Source: Bifidobacterium breve
GTDB lineage: Bacteria > Actinomycetota > Actinomycetes > Nanopelagicales > Nanopelagicaceae
NCBI GenBank assembly: GCA_943324025.2
Contig: CALPKA020000046.1
Location: 1 to 5,578, forward strand
Direction: 5' to 3'
Length of the DNA stretch: 5,578 nucleotides
The notes below the pieces were generated by a model. The model was not told where the DNA came from and made no database searches. It saw nothing but the letters and a program-made list of their open reading frames with translations. This document shows, in pieces, positions 1 through 5,578 of this stretch. Every line of letters begins with the position of its first letter. The stretch's first letter is position 1. The position numbers were made by a program, and so were the translations under genes.

Positions 1-456
1 AGGTAATCCTGCCAGTTGTGTTGACATTGATGCTGCGTTAATCGCAATTACGTCATACATATGATCTGGATTTAATGCCATAACAGTTACAACGATTTGA
101 ACCTCATTACGTAATCCCTTAATAAAGGATGGTCGCAATGGGCGATCGATTAAACGGCAGGTAAGGATTGCATCCTCAGAGGGACGGCCTTCTCTACGAA
201 AGAATGATCCAGGAATTTTGCCAGCGGCATACATTCGCTCTTCCACATCAACTGTAAGTGGGAAGAAATCAAATTGATCCTTCGGATTTTTTGATGCAGT
301 AGTTGCAGATAGCAACATGCTGTCATCATCTAAGTACACAACAGCGGTTCCCGCTGCTTGCCGAGCTAGTCGGCCAGTTTCAAAGCGGATCTCCCGCTTT
401 CCAAATTTACCGTTGTCTATTTTTGCAACGGCTGATTGCACATCTTGACCCTCCAT
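1..456 (-). CDS. pnp: Polynucleotide phosphorylase (PNPase), N-terminal part, cut by window edge
   Basis: PNPase is a trimeric 3'-5' phosphorolytic exoribonuclease and polymerase that acts in cytoplasmic mRNA turnover. The 152 visible codons cover most of the first RNase PH-like domain; the second RNase PH domain, KH and S1 domains lie beyond position 1, since family members are about 700-750 residues. Seen here: [12 protein letters not shown] (residues 25-36), LLSATTASK (48-56), [20 protein letters not shown] (64-83), [13 protein letters not shown] (84-96) and [12 protein letters not shown] (100-111), all strongly PNPase-like and close to actinobacterial versions. The start is ATG at 454-456. 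An in-frame TGA lies two codons upstream, so no longer start is possible, and a GGAG Shine-Dalgarno sits 7 nt upstream (464-467). It follows rpsO after 132 nt, the usual rpsO-pnp order. Identification is secure; only the 3' truncation limits it. Confidence 0.97.
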   Translation of the reverse strand, partial: MEGQDVQSAVAKIDNGKFGKREIRFETGRLARQAAGTAVVYLDDDSMLLSATTASKNPKDQFDFFPLTVDVEERMYAAGKIPGSFFRREGRPSEDAILTCRLIDRPLRPSFIKGLRNEVQIVVTVMALNPDHMYDVIAINAASMSTQLAGLP

Positions 457-464
457 GGGTCATC

Positions 465-498
465 TCCATTTCTCAACACTTTAAATCTAGAGAATGGA
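465..498 (-). promoter_or_regulatory. Candidate hairpin masking the pnp Shine-Dalgarno
   Basis: On the transcribed strand, TCCATTCTC (490-498) can pair with GAGAAATGGA (465-474). This gives 9 base pairs with a single bulged A and a 15-nt loop. The 3' arm contains three of the four bases of the pnp Shine-Dalgarno GGAG (464-467), so the folded form would hinder ribosome binding. In other bacteria pnp is known to be controlled after transcription through its leader; a similar role here is inference. The stem is AU-rich with a largish loop, and no covariation was checked. Confidence 0.35.
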
Positions 499-514
499 TC
501 TTCGATCGAAGTTC
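497..514. repeat. Imperfect 18-bp palindrome in the rpsO-pnp gap
   Basis: The core CTTCGATCGAAG (500-511) is a perfect 12-bp palindrome, extended on both sides by GA/TC after one mismatch. It could be a DNA-binding site or a small RNA stem in the pnp leader. Its low-coordinate end (497-498) overlaps the distal arm of the stem that masks the pnp Shine-Dalgarno. A poor -10-like TAGATT lies downstream at 484-489 on the minus strand without a convincing -35, so I do not call a promoter. Confidence 0.4.
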
Positions 515-515
515 A

Positions 516-532
516 CGGAAAATCGTTTTCCG
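516..532 (-). other. Perfect 7-bp hairpin in the rpsO-pnp intergenic region
   Basis: CGGAAAA (516-522) and TTTTCCG (526-532) are perfect inverted repeats separated by a 3-nt loop. The transcript would form a compact stem between the rpsO stop codon and the pnp start. No U-tract follows it in the direction of transcription, so it is a poor intrinsic terminator. A structural or RNase processing role is more plausible, by analogy with the rpsO-pnp intergenic hairpins cleaved by RNase III in other bacteria. That function is inference; the inverted repeat itself is certain. Confidence 0.5.
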
Positions 533-551
533 GAAACCACTACCGAGGACC

Positions 552-574
552 AAAACTCTTAGCGATAAAGTTTT
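552..574 (-). terminator. Weak AU-rich stem-loop just after rpsO, possible leaky terminator
   Basis: On the transcribed strand, AAAACTTT (567-574) pairs with AGAGTTTT (552-559) around a 7-nt loop: seven Watson-Crick pairs and one G-U pair. The 3' arm ends in four T residues and is then followed by GG, so there is no proper U-tract. It lies 14 nt after the rpsO stop. It may be a weak attenuator or an end-protecting stem between rpsO and pnp, but it could also be chance in AT-rich spacer. Confidence 0.2.
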
Positions 575-588
575 TTGCTGATTTTTAT

Positions 589-858
589 TTAACGGCGAAG
601 ATCGAGCTTTTCGATAATCGCTCTATAGCGCTCAATATCCGTCTTGGCGAGGTACTGCAAAATCCGACGACGCTTACCGACCATCAATAACAAACCACGA
701 CGGTTGTGATGATCCTTCTTATTTGTCTGCAAATGTTGTGTAATCTCATCAATACGCTTTGAAAGAAGTGCTACCTGTGCTTCTGGGCTACCTGTGTCAG
801 TTGCAGATGAGCCGTACTTGGTAATGATTTCCTTTTTAACCTCTGGCGTTAATGCCAT
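589..858 (-). CDS. rpsO: 30S ribosomal protein S15
   Basis: S15 is a primary 16S rRNA binding protein that nucleates the platform of the 30S subunit. The product is 89 residues, exactly the family's usual length, with hallmark segments [13 protein letters not shown] (20-32), RIDEITQHL (35-43), [11 protein letters not shown] (47-57) and [11 protein letters not shown] (60-70). The His-His and Arg-Arg cluster belongs to the rRNA-contact surface. The start is ATG at 856-858, preceded by a strong Shine-Dalgarno AGAAGGAG (core GAAGGAG at 867-873) with 8-nt spacing. It sits between ribF and pnp, the standard order. Its 125-nt leader is long compared with the tight spacing upstream, which suggests its own regulation. 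No unusual residues were seen and the identification is secure. Confidence 0.98.
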   Translation of the reverse strand: MALTPEVKKEIITKYGSSATDTGSPEAQVALLSKRIDEITQHLQTNKKDHHNRRGLLLMVGKRRRILQYLAKTDIERYRAIIEKLDLRR

Positions 859-983
859 TTGTATTGCTCCTTCTGTCTGTCACGAGGGCCTCGGTGTTAT
901 TCACGAAGGCGCACCTTCTCGCTTTAGTGGGCCAAGATTACCAGCGCCGGTAGAGATACTTAAAATCGAGGGCTATTTGAGCG
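859..983 (-). promoter_or_regulatory. rpsO 5' leader with candidate autoregulatory structure
   Basis: This 125-nt spacer between ribF and rpsO holds no gene. On the transcribed strand it contains hairpin A (939-952; UACC/GGUA stem closed by a G-U pair, GCGC loop), hairpin B (905-918; GAAGG/CCUUC, UGCG loop), a short CGAG/CUCG stem near 881-897, and the strong Shine-Dalgarno at 867-873. The CCUUC arm of hairpin B (905-909) is also complementary to GAAGG of the Shine-Dalgarno (869-873), so two exclusive folds exist. Many bacteria use leader RNAs that bind S15 to repress rpsO, and several unrelated structural classes are known. That this leader does so is inference. No convincing -35/-10 pair was found. 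Confidence 0.4.
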
Positions 984-1859
984 TTATTTGCGGGTTAATT
1001 CTCGAGCTAAATCACAATCTTTTTTCATCTGCACAAGTAATGCTGGCAGATCATCAAATTTCAAGGTGTCACGCAATCTGAAACCAAATTCAATTTTTGC
1101 CTCTTGTTCATATAAATCTAAACCAACCTCATCAATTGCATAAGCTTCTACTTGCCTTCCTCGCGCACCTGGAAAAGTTGGATTAGTTCCAATTGAAATT
1201 GCAGCTTCCCACCTTTTATCTCCCACACTCAACCAACCAGCATAAACACCATCAGCTGGAATTGTTGCTAATGAATTAAGACCAAGGTTTGCAGTTGGAT
1301 AACCAATCTCACGACCACGTTTTTCACCATGAACTACTAAACCTTTTAGATAGAAATTCCGAGTCAACAGTTCATTGGCTCGTTCGATTTCACCATCAAT
1401 GACTAAGTTTCTAACTCTAGAAGAGGAGATCGTTGATCCTCTGTTCTCCTGCAATTTTACGATTGAAACTCCGAAACCGTATTTTGGGCCAACCTCTGAT
1501 AAATACTTTGGAGTTCCTTCTGCCTTGTAGCCAAAATTAAAATTCTCACCAATTACCACATGTTCGGCAGCAAAGCGGCCAACTAAAATATCTTCAATGA
1601 ATTGATCTGGCGAGAGTAACGAGAATTCTTTATTGAAGTTGATAACCTCCACAAAACTTGCTCCGGCTTGCTTCAATAAATTTACTCGATCTTTTAATGT
1701 AACCAACTGGGTTGGCGTTCGCTCTGGAGCAAAAACTGAGGTTGGATGTGGGTCAAAAGTAACAATTGTTACCTCACCTTGATGTTTTGCGACATCAATA
1801 ATTTGTTGATGGCCTGCATGAACGCCATCAAATATTCCAACTGCCAAAACCTTCTTCAT
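984..1859 (-). CDS. ribF: Bifunctional riboflavin kinase / FAD synthetase
   Basis: RibF phosphorylates riboflavin to FMN and adenylates FMN to FAD in the cytoplasm. The N-terminal FAD synthetase domain shows the nucleotidyltransferase signature GIFDGVHAGH (residues 8-17), FDPHP (35-39), IGENFNFGYKAEG (103-115) and ISSSRVR (144-150). The C-terminal flavokinase domain (about 168-288) shows VVHGEKRGREIGYPTANL (175-192), GVYAG (204-208), GTNPTF (224-229) and the likely catalytic Glu238. At 291 residues it is slightly short: the usual 15-20 residues before the first beta strand are missing. An in-frame TGA five codons upstream rules out a longer start, and the signature at residue 8 rules out a later one. 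The Shine-Dalgarno is poor (AGG only 3 nt from ATG). It begins 25 nt after truB and is probably in the same transcript. Confidence 0.97.
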   Translation of the reverse strand: MKKVLAVGIFDGVHAGHQQIIDVAKHQGEVTIVTFDPHPTSVFAPERTPTQLVTLKDRVNLLKQAGASFVEVINFNKEFSLLSPDQFIEDILVGRFAAEHVVIGENFNFGYKAEGTPKYLSEVGPKYGFGVSIVKLQENRGSTISSSRVRNLVIDGEIERANELLTRNFYLKGLVVHGEKRGREIGYPTANLGLNSLATIPADGVYAGWLSVGDKRWEAAISIGTNPTFPGARGRQVEAYAIDEVGLDLYEQEAKIEFGFRLRDTLKFDDLPALLVQMKKDCDLARELTRK

Positions 1860-1884
1860 CTGCCTATTGTTTCACAAAACATAA

Positions 1885-2760
1885 TTAGCTATTGGCCTTA
1901 ACCAAAATAGGAGCAGCAATGATTTTGCTTCCTTGCGCTTTATTTTCAAGGAGCGCTAAAAACTCCCCTTGAGCATCAAGAGCTGCAACCACACCCGTCT
2001 GTTGATTTTGATCAATTGTCCTACCAAACAGGATCTCCCTACTTTCTGAAAAATCCAACCTTCTAATTGGGAAGAGTTTCTCAATAACCTCTGCGATAGA
2101 GATAAGTTGTGCATCTGCAATATCTTGACACTGCTCCAGCGTAAATGGAGAAACTAAAGTTCTTCGCAGTTGAGTTAAATGCCCACCCACCTCTAGCTTC
2201 TCCCCTAAATCTCTGGCAATTGCTCGGATGTATGTGCCAGCTGAACAAGTTACTGATAGATCAATTTCAATTGATGAAGCAAGGTGAGAGATTTGCTTTA
2301 CTTCAATCTCATCAATTGTTATATCTCTTTCCGGAATATCTACATCCTCACCGGCACGCACTCTGGCATGAGCTGATTTTCCATCAATCTTTATCGCTGA
2401 AACCGAGCTAGGTCTTTGTTTTATATTTCCAACAAAACCAGCCAGTTGCTCTTTAATTTGTGAATCTGTAATTAACTGCAATTTATTTTCAGGGGCAGTA
2501 AATATCACATCCCCTTCTTTATCATCTGTATGGGTTGCACTTCCAAGTGAGATTTTTCCTTGGTAGGACTTTTTTCCATCAGTAATGTATGTAAGAAGTC
2601 TGGTCGCAATACCAACACCCAGCACTAATACGCCAGTTGCCATCGGATCTAAAGTTCCTGCATGCCCAACTTTTTTAGTATCAAGTTTTTTACGAGCCAT
2701 AGCCACAACATCATGGCTAGTCATTCCACCGGCTTTATCAACTAATAGAAAGCCATCCAT
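1885..2760 (-). CDS. truB: tRNA pseudouridine(55) synthase
   Basis: TruB converts U55 to pseudouridine in the T-loop of tRNAs. From ATG at 2758-2760 the product is 291 residues, near the usual length. Family motifs are HAGTLDPMATGVL (residues 33-45; catalytic Asp38), KKSYQGKISLG (63-73, with the conserved active-site Tyr66), SAIKIDGKSAHARVRAG (121-137), CSAGTYIRAIARDLG (172-186) and LRRTLVSPF (198-206). The last 50 residues match the small C-terminal region of the family. The usual DKPxGxTS near the N-terminus is DKAGGMTS here, losing the Pro. A GTG codon directly before the ATG (2761-2763) would add one residue; the ATG fits the Shine-Dalgarno spacing better. It follows rbfA closely and precedes ribF by 25 nt. 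Confidence 0.97.
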   Translation of the reverse strand: MDGFLLVDKAGGMTSHDVVAMARKKLDTKKVGHAGTLDPMATGVLVLGVGIATRLLTYITDGKKSYQGKISLGSATHTDDKEGDVIFTAPENKLQLITDSQIKEQLAGFVGNIKQRPSSVSAIKIDGKSAHARVRAGEDVDIPERDITIDEIEVKQISHLASSIEIDLSVTCSAGTYIRAIARDLGEKLEVGGHLTQLRRTLVSPFTLEQCQDIADAQLISIAEVIEKLFPIRRLDFSESREILFGRTIDQNQQTGVVAALDAQGEFLALLENKAQGSKIIAAPILVKANS

Positions 2761-2763
2761 CAC

Positions 2764-2769
2764 ATCACC
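2764..2769 (-). promoter_or_regulatory. truB ribosome binding site (GGTGAT)
   Basis: GGTGAT matches the distal part of the extended Shine-Dalgarno (the complement of the 16S 3' end, GGAGGTGAT). Aligned this way, its GG lies 7 nt before ATG at 2760 but only 4 nt before GTG at 2763. This favours the ATG as the truB start. It lies 2 nt past the rbfA stop codon, so rbfA and truB translation may be coupled. Confidence 0.5.
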
Positions 2770-2771
2770 GA

Positions 2772-3185
2772 TTAATTATGTTTTTTATAAGGATCTTCAG
2801 CGACAGGTTTTGCTGTAGCTCTTAATTTTGCAAGCTCAGCATCTGCCTTATGCATCTGTTCAATTAAATCATTCATCGCAGATGCAGAATCTTCCATTCC
2901 ATCTAAGAAAAATTCGATAGATGGAGTTACTCGCAAACCAAGTGCTCTGCCAACCTCAGAGCGAAGCATTCCCTTTGCGCTGGTAAGTGCTGCTGCTGTT
3001 GCCTCATGAGCTGCTGTATCACCTAAGACAGTGTAAAAAATAGATGCTTGCTGCAAATCACCAGTAACGCGAACATCGGTGATAGTTACAAACCCAAGTC
3101 TTGGATCTTTAACCCGCGACTCAAGAGCATTAGCAATTATCTCTTTAATCCGATCAGCAACTTGAAGAGGACGTTTACTTGGCAT
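2772..3185 (-). CDS. rbfA: 30S ribosome-binding factor A
   Basis: RbfA is a small KH-like cytoplasmic protein that binds immature 30S subunits and helps late maturation of 16S rRNA. The 137-residue product has the family pattern: RPLQVADRIKEIIANALE near the N-terminus, then KDPRLGFVTITDVRVTGDL (residues 26-44) and an ASIFYTVLG strand, then LRSEVGRALGLRVTPSIEFFLD (about 74-95). The C-terminal tail is Lys/Ala/Glu-rich and probably disordered. The start is ATG at 3183-3185, only 2 nt after the infB TAA. The junction TAATAATG and the lack of a strong Shine-Dalgarno suggest translational coupling to infB. Many actinobacteria carry ylxP (DUF503) between infB and rbfA; it is absent here. Confidence 0.96.
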   Translation of the reverse strand: MPSKRPLQVADRIKEIIANALESRVKDPRLGFVTITDVRVTGDLQQASIFYTVLGDTAAHEATAAALTSAKGMLRSEVGRALGLRVTPSIEFFLDGMEDSASAMNDLIEQMHKADAELAKLRATAKPVAEDPYKKHN

Positions 3186-3187
3186 TA

Positions 3188-5578
3188 TTAAGCCCGCTTT
3201 TTCTCACGGATTTCATAAGCTTGAATTACATCTCCAACCTGTAGATCTTTAAATGATCCAAGACCGATACCGCACTCATATCCCTCGCGAACCTCAGTTG
3301 CATCATCTTTAAATCTACGTAGAGATTCAATGCTTAAGTTTTCACCAATCACAACACCAGCTCGAAGTGTTCTAACCTTGGCATTTCGACGGATATTTCC
3401 ATCTGAAACTATGCAACCTGCAATATTTCCAAACTTACTAGATTTGAAGATATCTCGGACCTCGGCATTACCAAGCACTGCCTCTTCATACTCTGGCTTA
3501 AGCAGTCCCTTAAGTGATGCTTCGATCTCTTCGATTGCTTTATAAATAACGGTATAGAACTTAACTTCAACGCCTTCTTGCTCAGCAAAAATTGCAGTCT
3601 GAGGTTCAGGCTTAACGTTAAATCCAATAATTACTGCAGTAGATGCAGAGGCCAAAGTGACGTCATTCTTGGTAATAGCACCAACACCGCGGTGAATTAC
3701 TCTTAGGTCAACTTCGGTTCCAACATCTAATTGAACTAATGCATCTTCTAGAGCTTCAACAGATCCAGATACATCGCCCTTTAGAATCAAATTCAAAGTA
3801 GTTACCTTTGATTGTTCTAAGAAGTCTTCTAGTGAAACCTTCTTGCGTGCCTTAGCCAAGGATGCATTACGAGATGCAAGTTGACGCTTTTCAGCAATCT
3901 GACGAGCAGTTCGATCATCTTCGGCAACAATAAATGAATCACCAGCTCCTGGAACGGAGGTGAAACCAAGAACTTGTACTGGGCGAGAAGGACCTGCCTC
4001 CTCCAAAGTTTGTCCATGCTCATCTAGCATCGCACGTACGCGACCATAAGCACCACCGGCAACAATTGCATCACCAACATGCAAAGTTCCGCGTTGTACT
4101 AACACAGTAGCAACTGGACCACGGCCTTTATCTAGATTTGCTTCAATTGCAACACCTCTTGCGATGTCATCTGCAATTGCGCGTAAATCAATTGCTGCAT
4201 CTGCGGTAAGCAAAATTGCATCAATTAAATCATCAATACCTTTGCCAGAAAGTGCCGAAACGTTAACAAACATGGTTTGACCGCCGTACTCCTCAGCGAT
4301 CAAGTTGTACTCAGTTAGTTGTTGGCGAATCTTGTCTGGATTAGCACCTTCTTTATCAATTTTGTTTACAGCAACAACAATTGGAACATCAGCTGCTTGT
4401 GCGTGATTTAGTGCCTCAATTGTTTGAGGCATAACTCCATCGTCGGCAGCAACAACTAATACTGCAATATCTGTCACCTTTGCACCTCGAGCACGCATTG
4501 CGGTAAACGCCTCATGGCCTGGTGTATCAATAAATGTAATTGCGCGTTGAGCACCATTATGTTCATGGTGAATTTGATAAGCACCAATATGTTGGGTAAT
4601 ACCGCCAGCTTCAGACTTAATTACCTCAGTCGAACGAATCGCATCAAGTAATCGAGTCTTACCATGGTCAACATGTCCCATCACGGTCACAATTGGCGAG
4701 CGCACAACCAAATCCTCTGGATCAATCTCAGCTAACTCTTGCTCTAAGTTGATATCAAACTCTTCTAGCAACTCACGATCTTCATCCTCAGGACTTACGA
4801 TTTGAATTACAAATCCAAGCTCTGCACCAAGCAATGTGAAGGTATCTTCATCAACTGATTGAGTTGCAGTAACCATTTCACCAAGATGAAATAGTGCTGA
4901 GACCAATGCTGCTGGATCTGCCTTTATCTTCTCGGCAAAATCCATCAAAGTGGCTCCACGGCGCATACGAACTACAGTTTTGCCATCGCCATGTGGAACT
5001 ACTGCCCCACCTAATTGTGGTGCTGGTAAATTTTCAAAATCTTCGCGTCTTTCTTTCTTACTCTTTTGTCCGCGACCTTTGCCTTTACCTTTTCCACCTT
5101 TACCAAATGCACCTGCGGCACCACCACGTTGTGGTGGACGTCCGCCGCCTTTTCCACCAAATGGTGAACCAGATGGTGATGCAGATGGTGAACGGTATGG
5201 AGAGTTTGATGTTCCACCGGGACGAGTAGATGAAGGAGCACCAGAGTTTGGTCTGGCATCTCTTGATGGTGGTCGTGCTGCAAAACCTGGGCGGACAGAA
5301 CCAGGACGTGCACCTGACATTGGTGGACGTTGTCCTGGTTGTAATTTTCCAGGAGTTCTTCCAGCTTCACCAGGACGAATTGGCCTAGCAGGTGGACGTG
5401 GTCCGCCACCACCTGTACTAAATGGATTGTTGCCTGCTCTTGGTGGACGTGGCATTGCACTTGGTGTGCTTGGTGCATCTGGTGTAGCAGAGAAAGGATT
5501 ATTAGTACTTCTTGGCGCGGCAGGAGTTGTAGGACGAGCAACTGGTGTTGCATCTTCAATCATTTGTTGTAACTCTGG
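3188..5578 (-). CDS. infB: Translation initiation factor IF-2, 5' end cut by window edge
   Basis: IF-2 is the GTPase that brings fMet-tRNA to the 30S subunit and promotes subunit joining. The frame stays open to position 5578; residues here are numbered from the Met codon at 5561-5563. Residues 1-165 are a Gly/Pro/Arg/Ser-rich linker with NNPFS twice (21-25, 45-49), ending in a Lys/Gly stretch. An IF2_N-like domain follows (about 196-256, [19 protein letters not shown]). The G domain has G1 GHVDHGKT (296-303), switch I GGITQHIG (320-327), DTPGH (346-350), NKID (400-403) and SAL (436-438). Then come domain [12 protein letters not shown] (597-606), [17 protein letters not shown] (625-641) and the C-terminal fMet-tRNA domain with GYECGIGL (761-768). 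That Met is probably internal: actinobacterial IF-2 normally starts with another small helical N-terminal domain, and no good Shine-Dalgarno precedes it. Confidence 0.97.
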   Translation of the reverse strand, partial: PELQQMIEDATPVARPTTPAAPRSTNNPFSATPDAPSTPSAMPRPPRAGNNPFSTGGGGPRPPARPIRPGEAGRTPGKLQPGQRPPMSGARPGSVRPGFAARPPSRDARPNSGAPSSTRPGGTSNSPYRSPSASPSGSPFGGKGGGRPPQRGGAAGAFGKGGKGKGKGRGQKSKKERREDFENLPAPQLGGAVVPHGDGKTVVRMRRGATLMDFAEKIKADPAALVSALFHLGEMVTATQSVDEDTFTLLGAELGFVIQIVSPEDEDRELLEEFDINLEQELAEIDPEDLVVRSPIVTVMGHVDHGKTRLLDAIRSTEVIKSEAGGITQHIGAYQIHHEHNGAQRAITFIDTPGHEAFTAMRARGAKVTDIAVLVVAADDGVMPQTIEALNHAQAADVPIVVAVNKIDKEGANPDKIRQQLTEYNLIAEEYGGQTMFVNVSALSGKGIDDLIDAILLTADAAIDLRAIADDIARGVAIEANLDKGRGPVATVLVQRGTLHVGDAIVAGGAYGRVRAMLDEHGQTLEEAGPSRPVQVLGFTSVPGAGDSFIVAEDDRTARQIAEKRQLASRNASLAKARKKVSLEDFLEQSKVTTLNLILKGDVSGSVEALEDALVQLDVGTEVDLRVIHRGVGAITKNDVTLASASTAVIIGFNVKPEPQTAIFAEQEGVEVKFYTVIYKAIEEIEASLKGLLKPEYEEAVLGNAEVRDIFKSSKFGNIAGCIVSDGNIRRNAKVRTLRAGVVIGENLSIESLRRFKDDATEVREGYECGIGLGSFKDLQVGDVIQAYEIREKKRA
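5121..5450. repeat. Short degenerate repeats encoding Arg-Pro-Pro motifs in IF-2 linker
   Basis: The 9-mer GGTGGACGT occurs exactly four times on the plus strand (5133-5141, 5322-5330, 5391-5399, 5442-5450), each encoding Arg-Pro-Pro on the minus strand in the disordered IF-2 linker. A perfect inverted repeat, CCACCAC and GTGGTGG with a 3-nt spacer, spans 5121-5137. These are most likely by-products of low-complexity coding rather than a separate element. Such tracts are prone to slippage and length variation. Confidence 0.6.

Noticed and set aside
484..489. TAGATT as a -10 box for a pnp promoter
   Set aside because: There is no acceptable -35 at 16-18 nt; the nearest candidate is poor, so a promoter call would be unsupported.
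303..690. Two overlapping plus-strand open frames across the pnp 5' end, the spacer and the rpsO 3' end
   Set aside because: They run antisense to pnp and rpsO, resemble nothing known, and their ends follow stop-codon chance rather than gene boundaries.
794..1081. Plus-strand open frame spanning the rpsO start, the leader and the ribF 3' end
   Set aside because: It overlaps two certain genes antisense; the leader between them is better explained as rpsO 5' untranslated RNA.
4894..5229. A 111-codon plus-strand open frame opposite infB
   Set aside because: It is antisense to the conserved IF-2 reading frame, with no recognisable domain and no sign of its own ribosome site or leader.
5011..5559. 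A 182-codon minus-strand open frame inside infB rich in His, Val, Leu and Gln
   Set aside because: It is the shifted frame of the repetitive Gly/Pro/Arg-coding linker; its composition is an artefact of those codons, and infB in this stretch is unambiguous.
1..5578. Mobile element, CRISPR array, defence island or other novel gene system
   Set aside because: All six coding regions are core housekeeping genes in a well-known order; there are no spacer-repeat arrays, transposase or integrase motifs, or unknown reading frames in the gaps.

Overview
The window reads as one block of core translation and RNA-processing genes, all on the minus strand. The likely source is an AT-rich actinobacterium. 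The protein sequences are clearly actinobacterial: IF-2 has a long Gly/Pro/Arg-rich N-terminal segment with NNPFS motifs, and PNPase begins MEGQDV and contains [20 protein letters not shown]. The DNA, however, is AT-leaning (roughly 35-40% G+C by eye over most of the window, higher in the 5' part of infB). That combination fits streamlined freshwater actinobacteria of the acI/Nanopelagicales type, but this placement is inference and was not tested.

Read in the direction of transcription (from high to low coordinates), the order is: infB (initiation factor IF-2, 5' end cut by the window edge), rbfA (30S maturation factor), truB (tRNA Psi55 synthase), ribF (bifunctional riboflavin kinase/FAD synthetase), a 125-nt leader, rpsO (ribosomal protein S15), a 132-nt leader, and pnp (polynucleotide phosphorylase, 3' end cut by the window edge). 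infB-rbfA (2-nt gap), rbfA-truB (about 11 nt) and truB-ribF (25 nt) are tightly packed and look co-transcribed. rpsO and pnp each have a longer untranslated leader where independent regulation is plausible.

The genes form a common bacterial neighbourhood (nusA-infB-rbfA-truB-ribF-rpsO-pnp). It links translation initiation (IF-2), 30S assembly (RbfA, S15), tRNA modification (TruB) and RNA turnover (PNPase). RibF supplies FMN and FAD and is a regular passenger in this cluster.

I found no mobile element, CRISPR array, tRNA/rRNA gene or unknown gene. No gap between genes exceeds 132 nt. No new biological system is evident. The points most worth a second look are RNA structures in the two leaders. 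In the rpsO leader, one CCUUC segment can pair either with an upstream GAAGG or with the GAAGG of the Shine-Dalgarno sequence. In the pnp leader, a 9-bp bulged stem would bury part of the pnp Shine-Dalgarno sequence, and a perfect 7-bp hairpin lies upstream of it.
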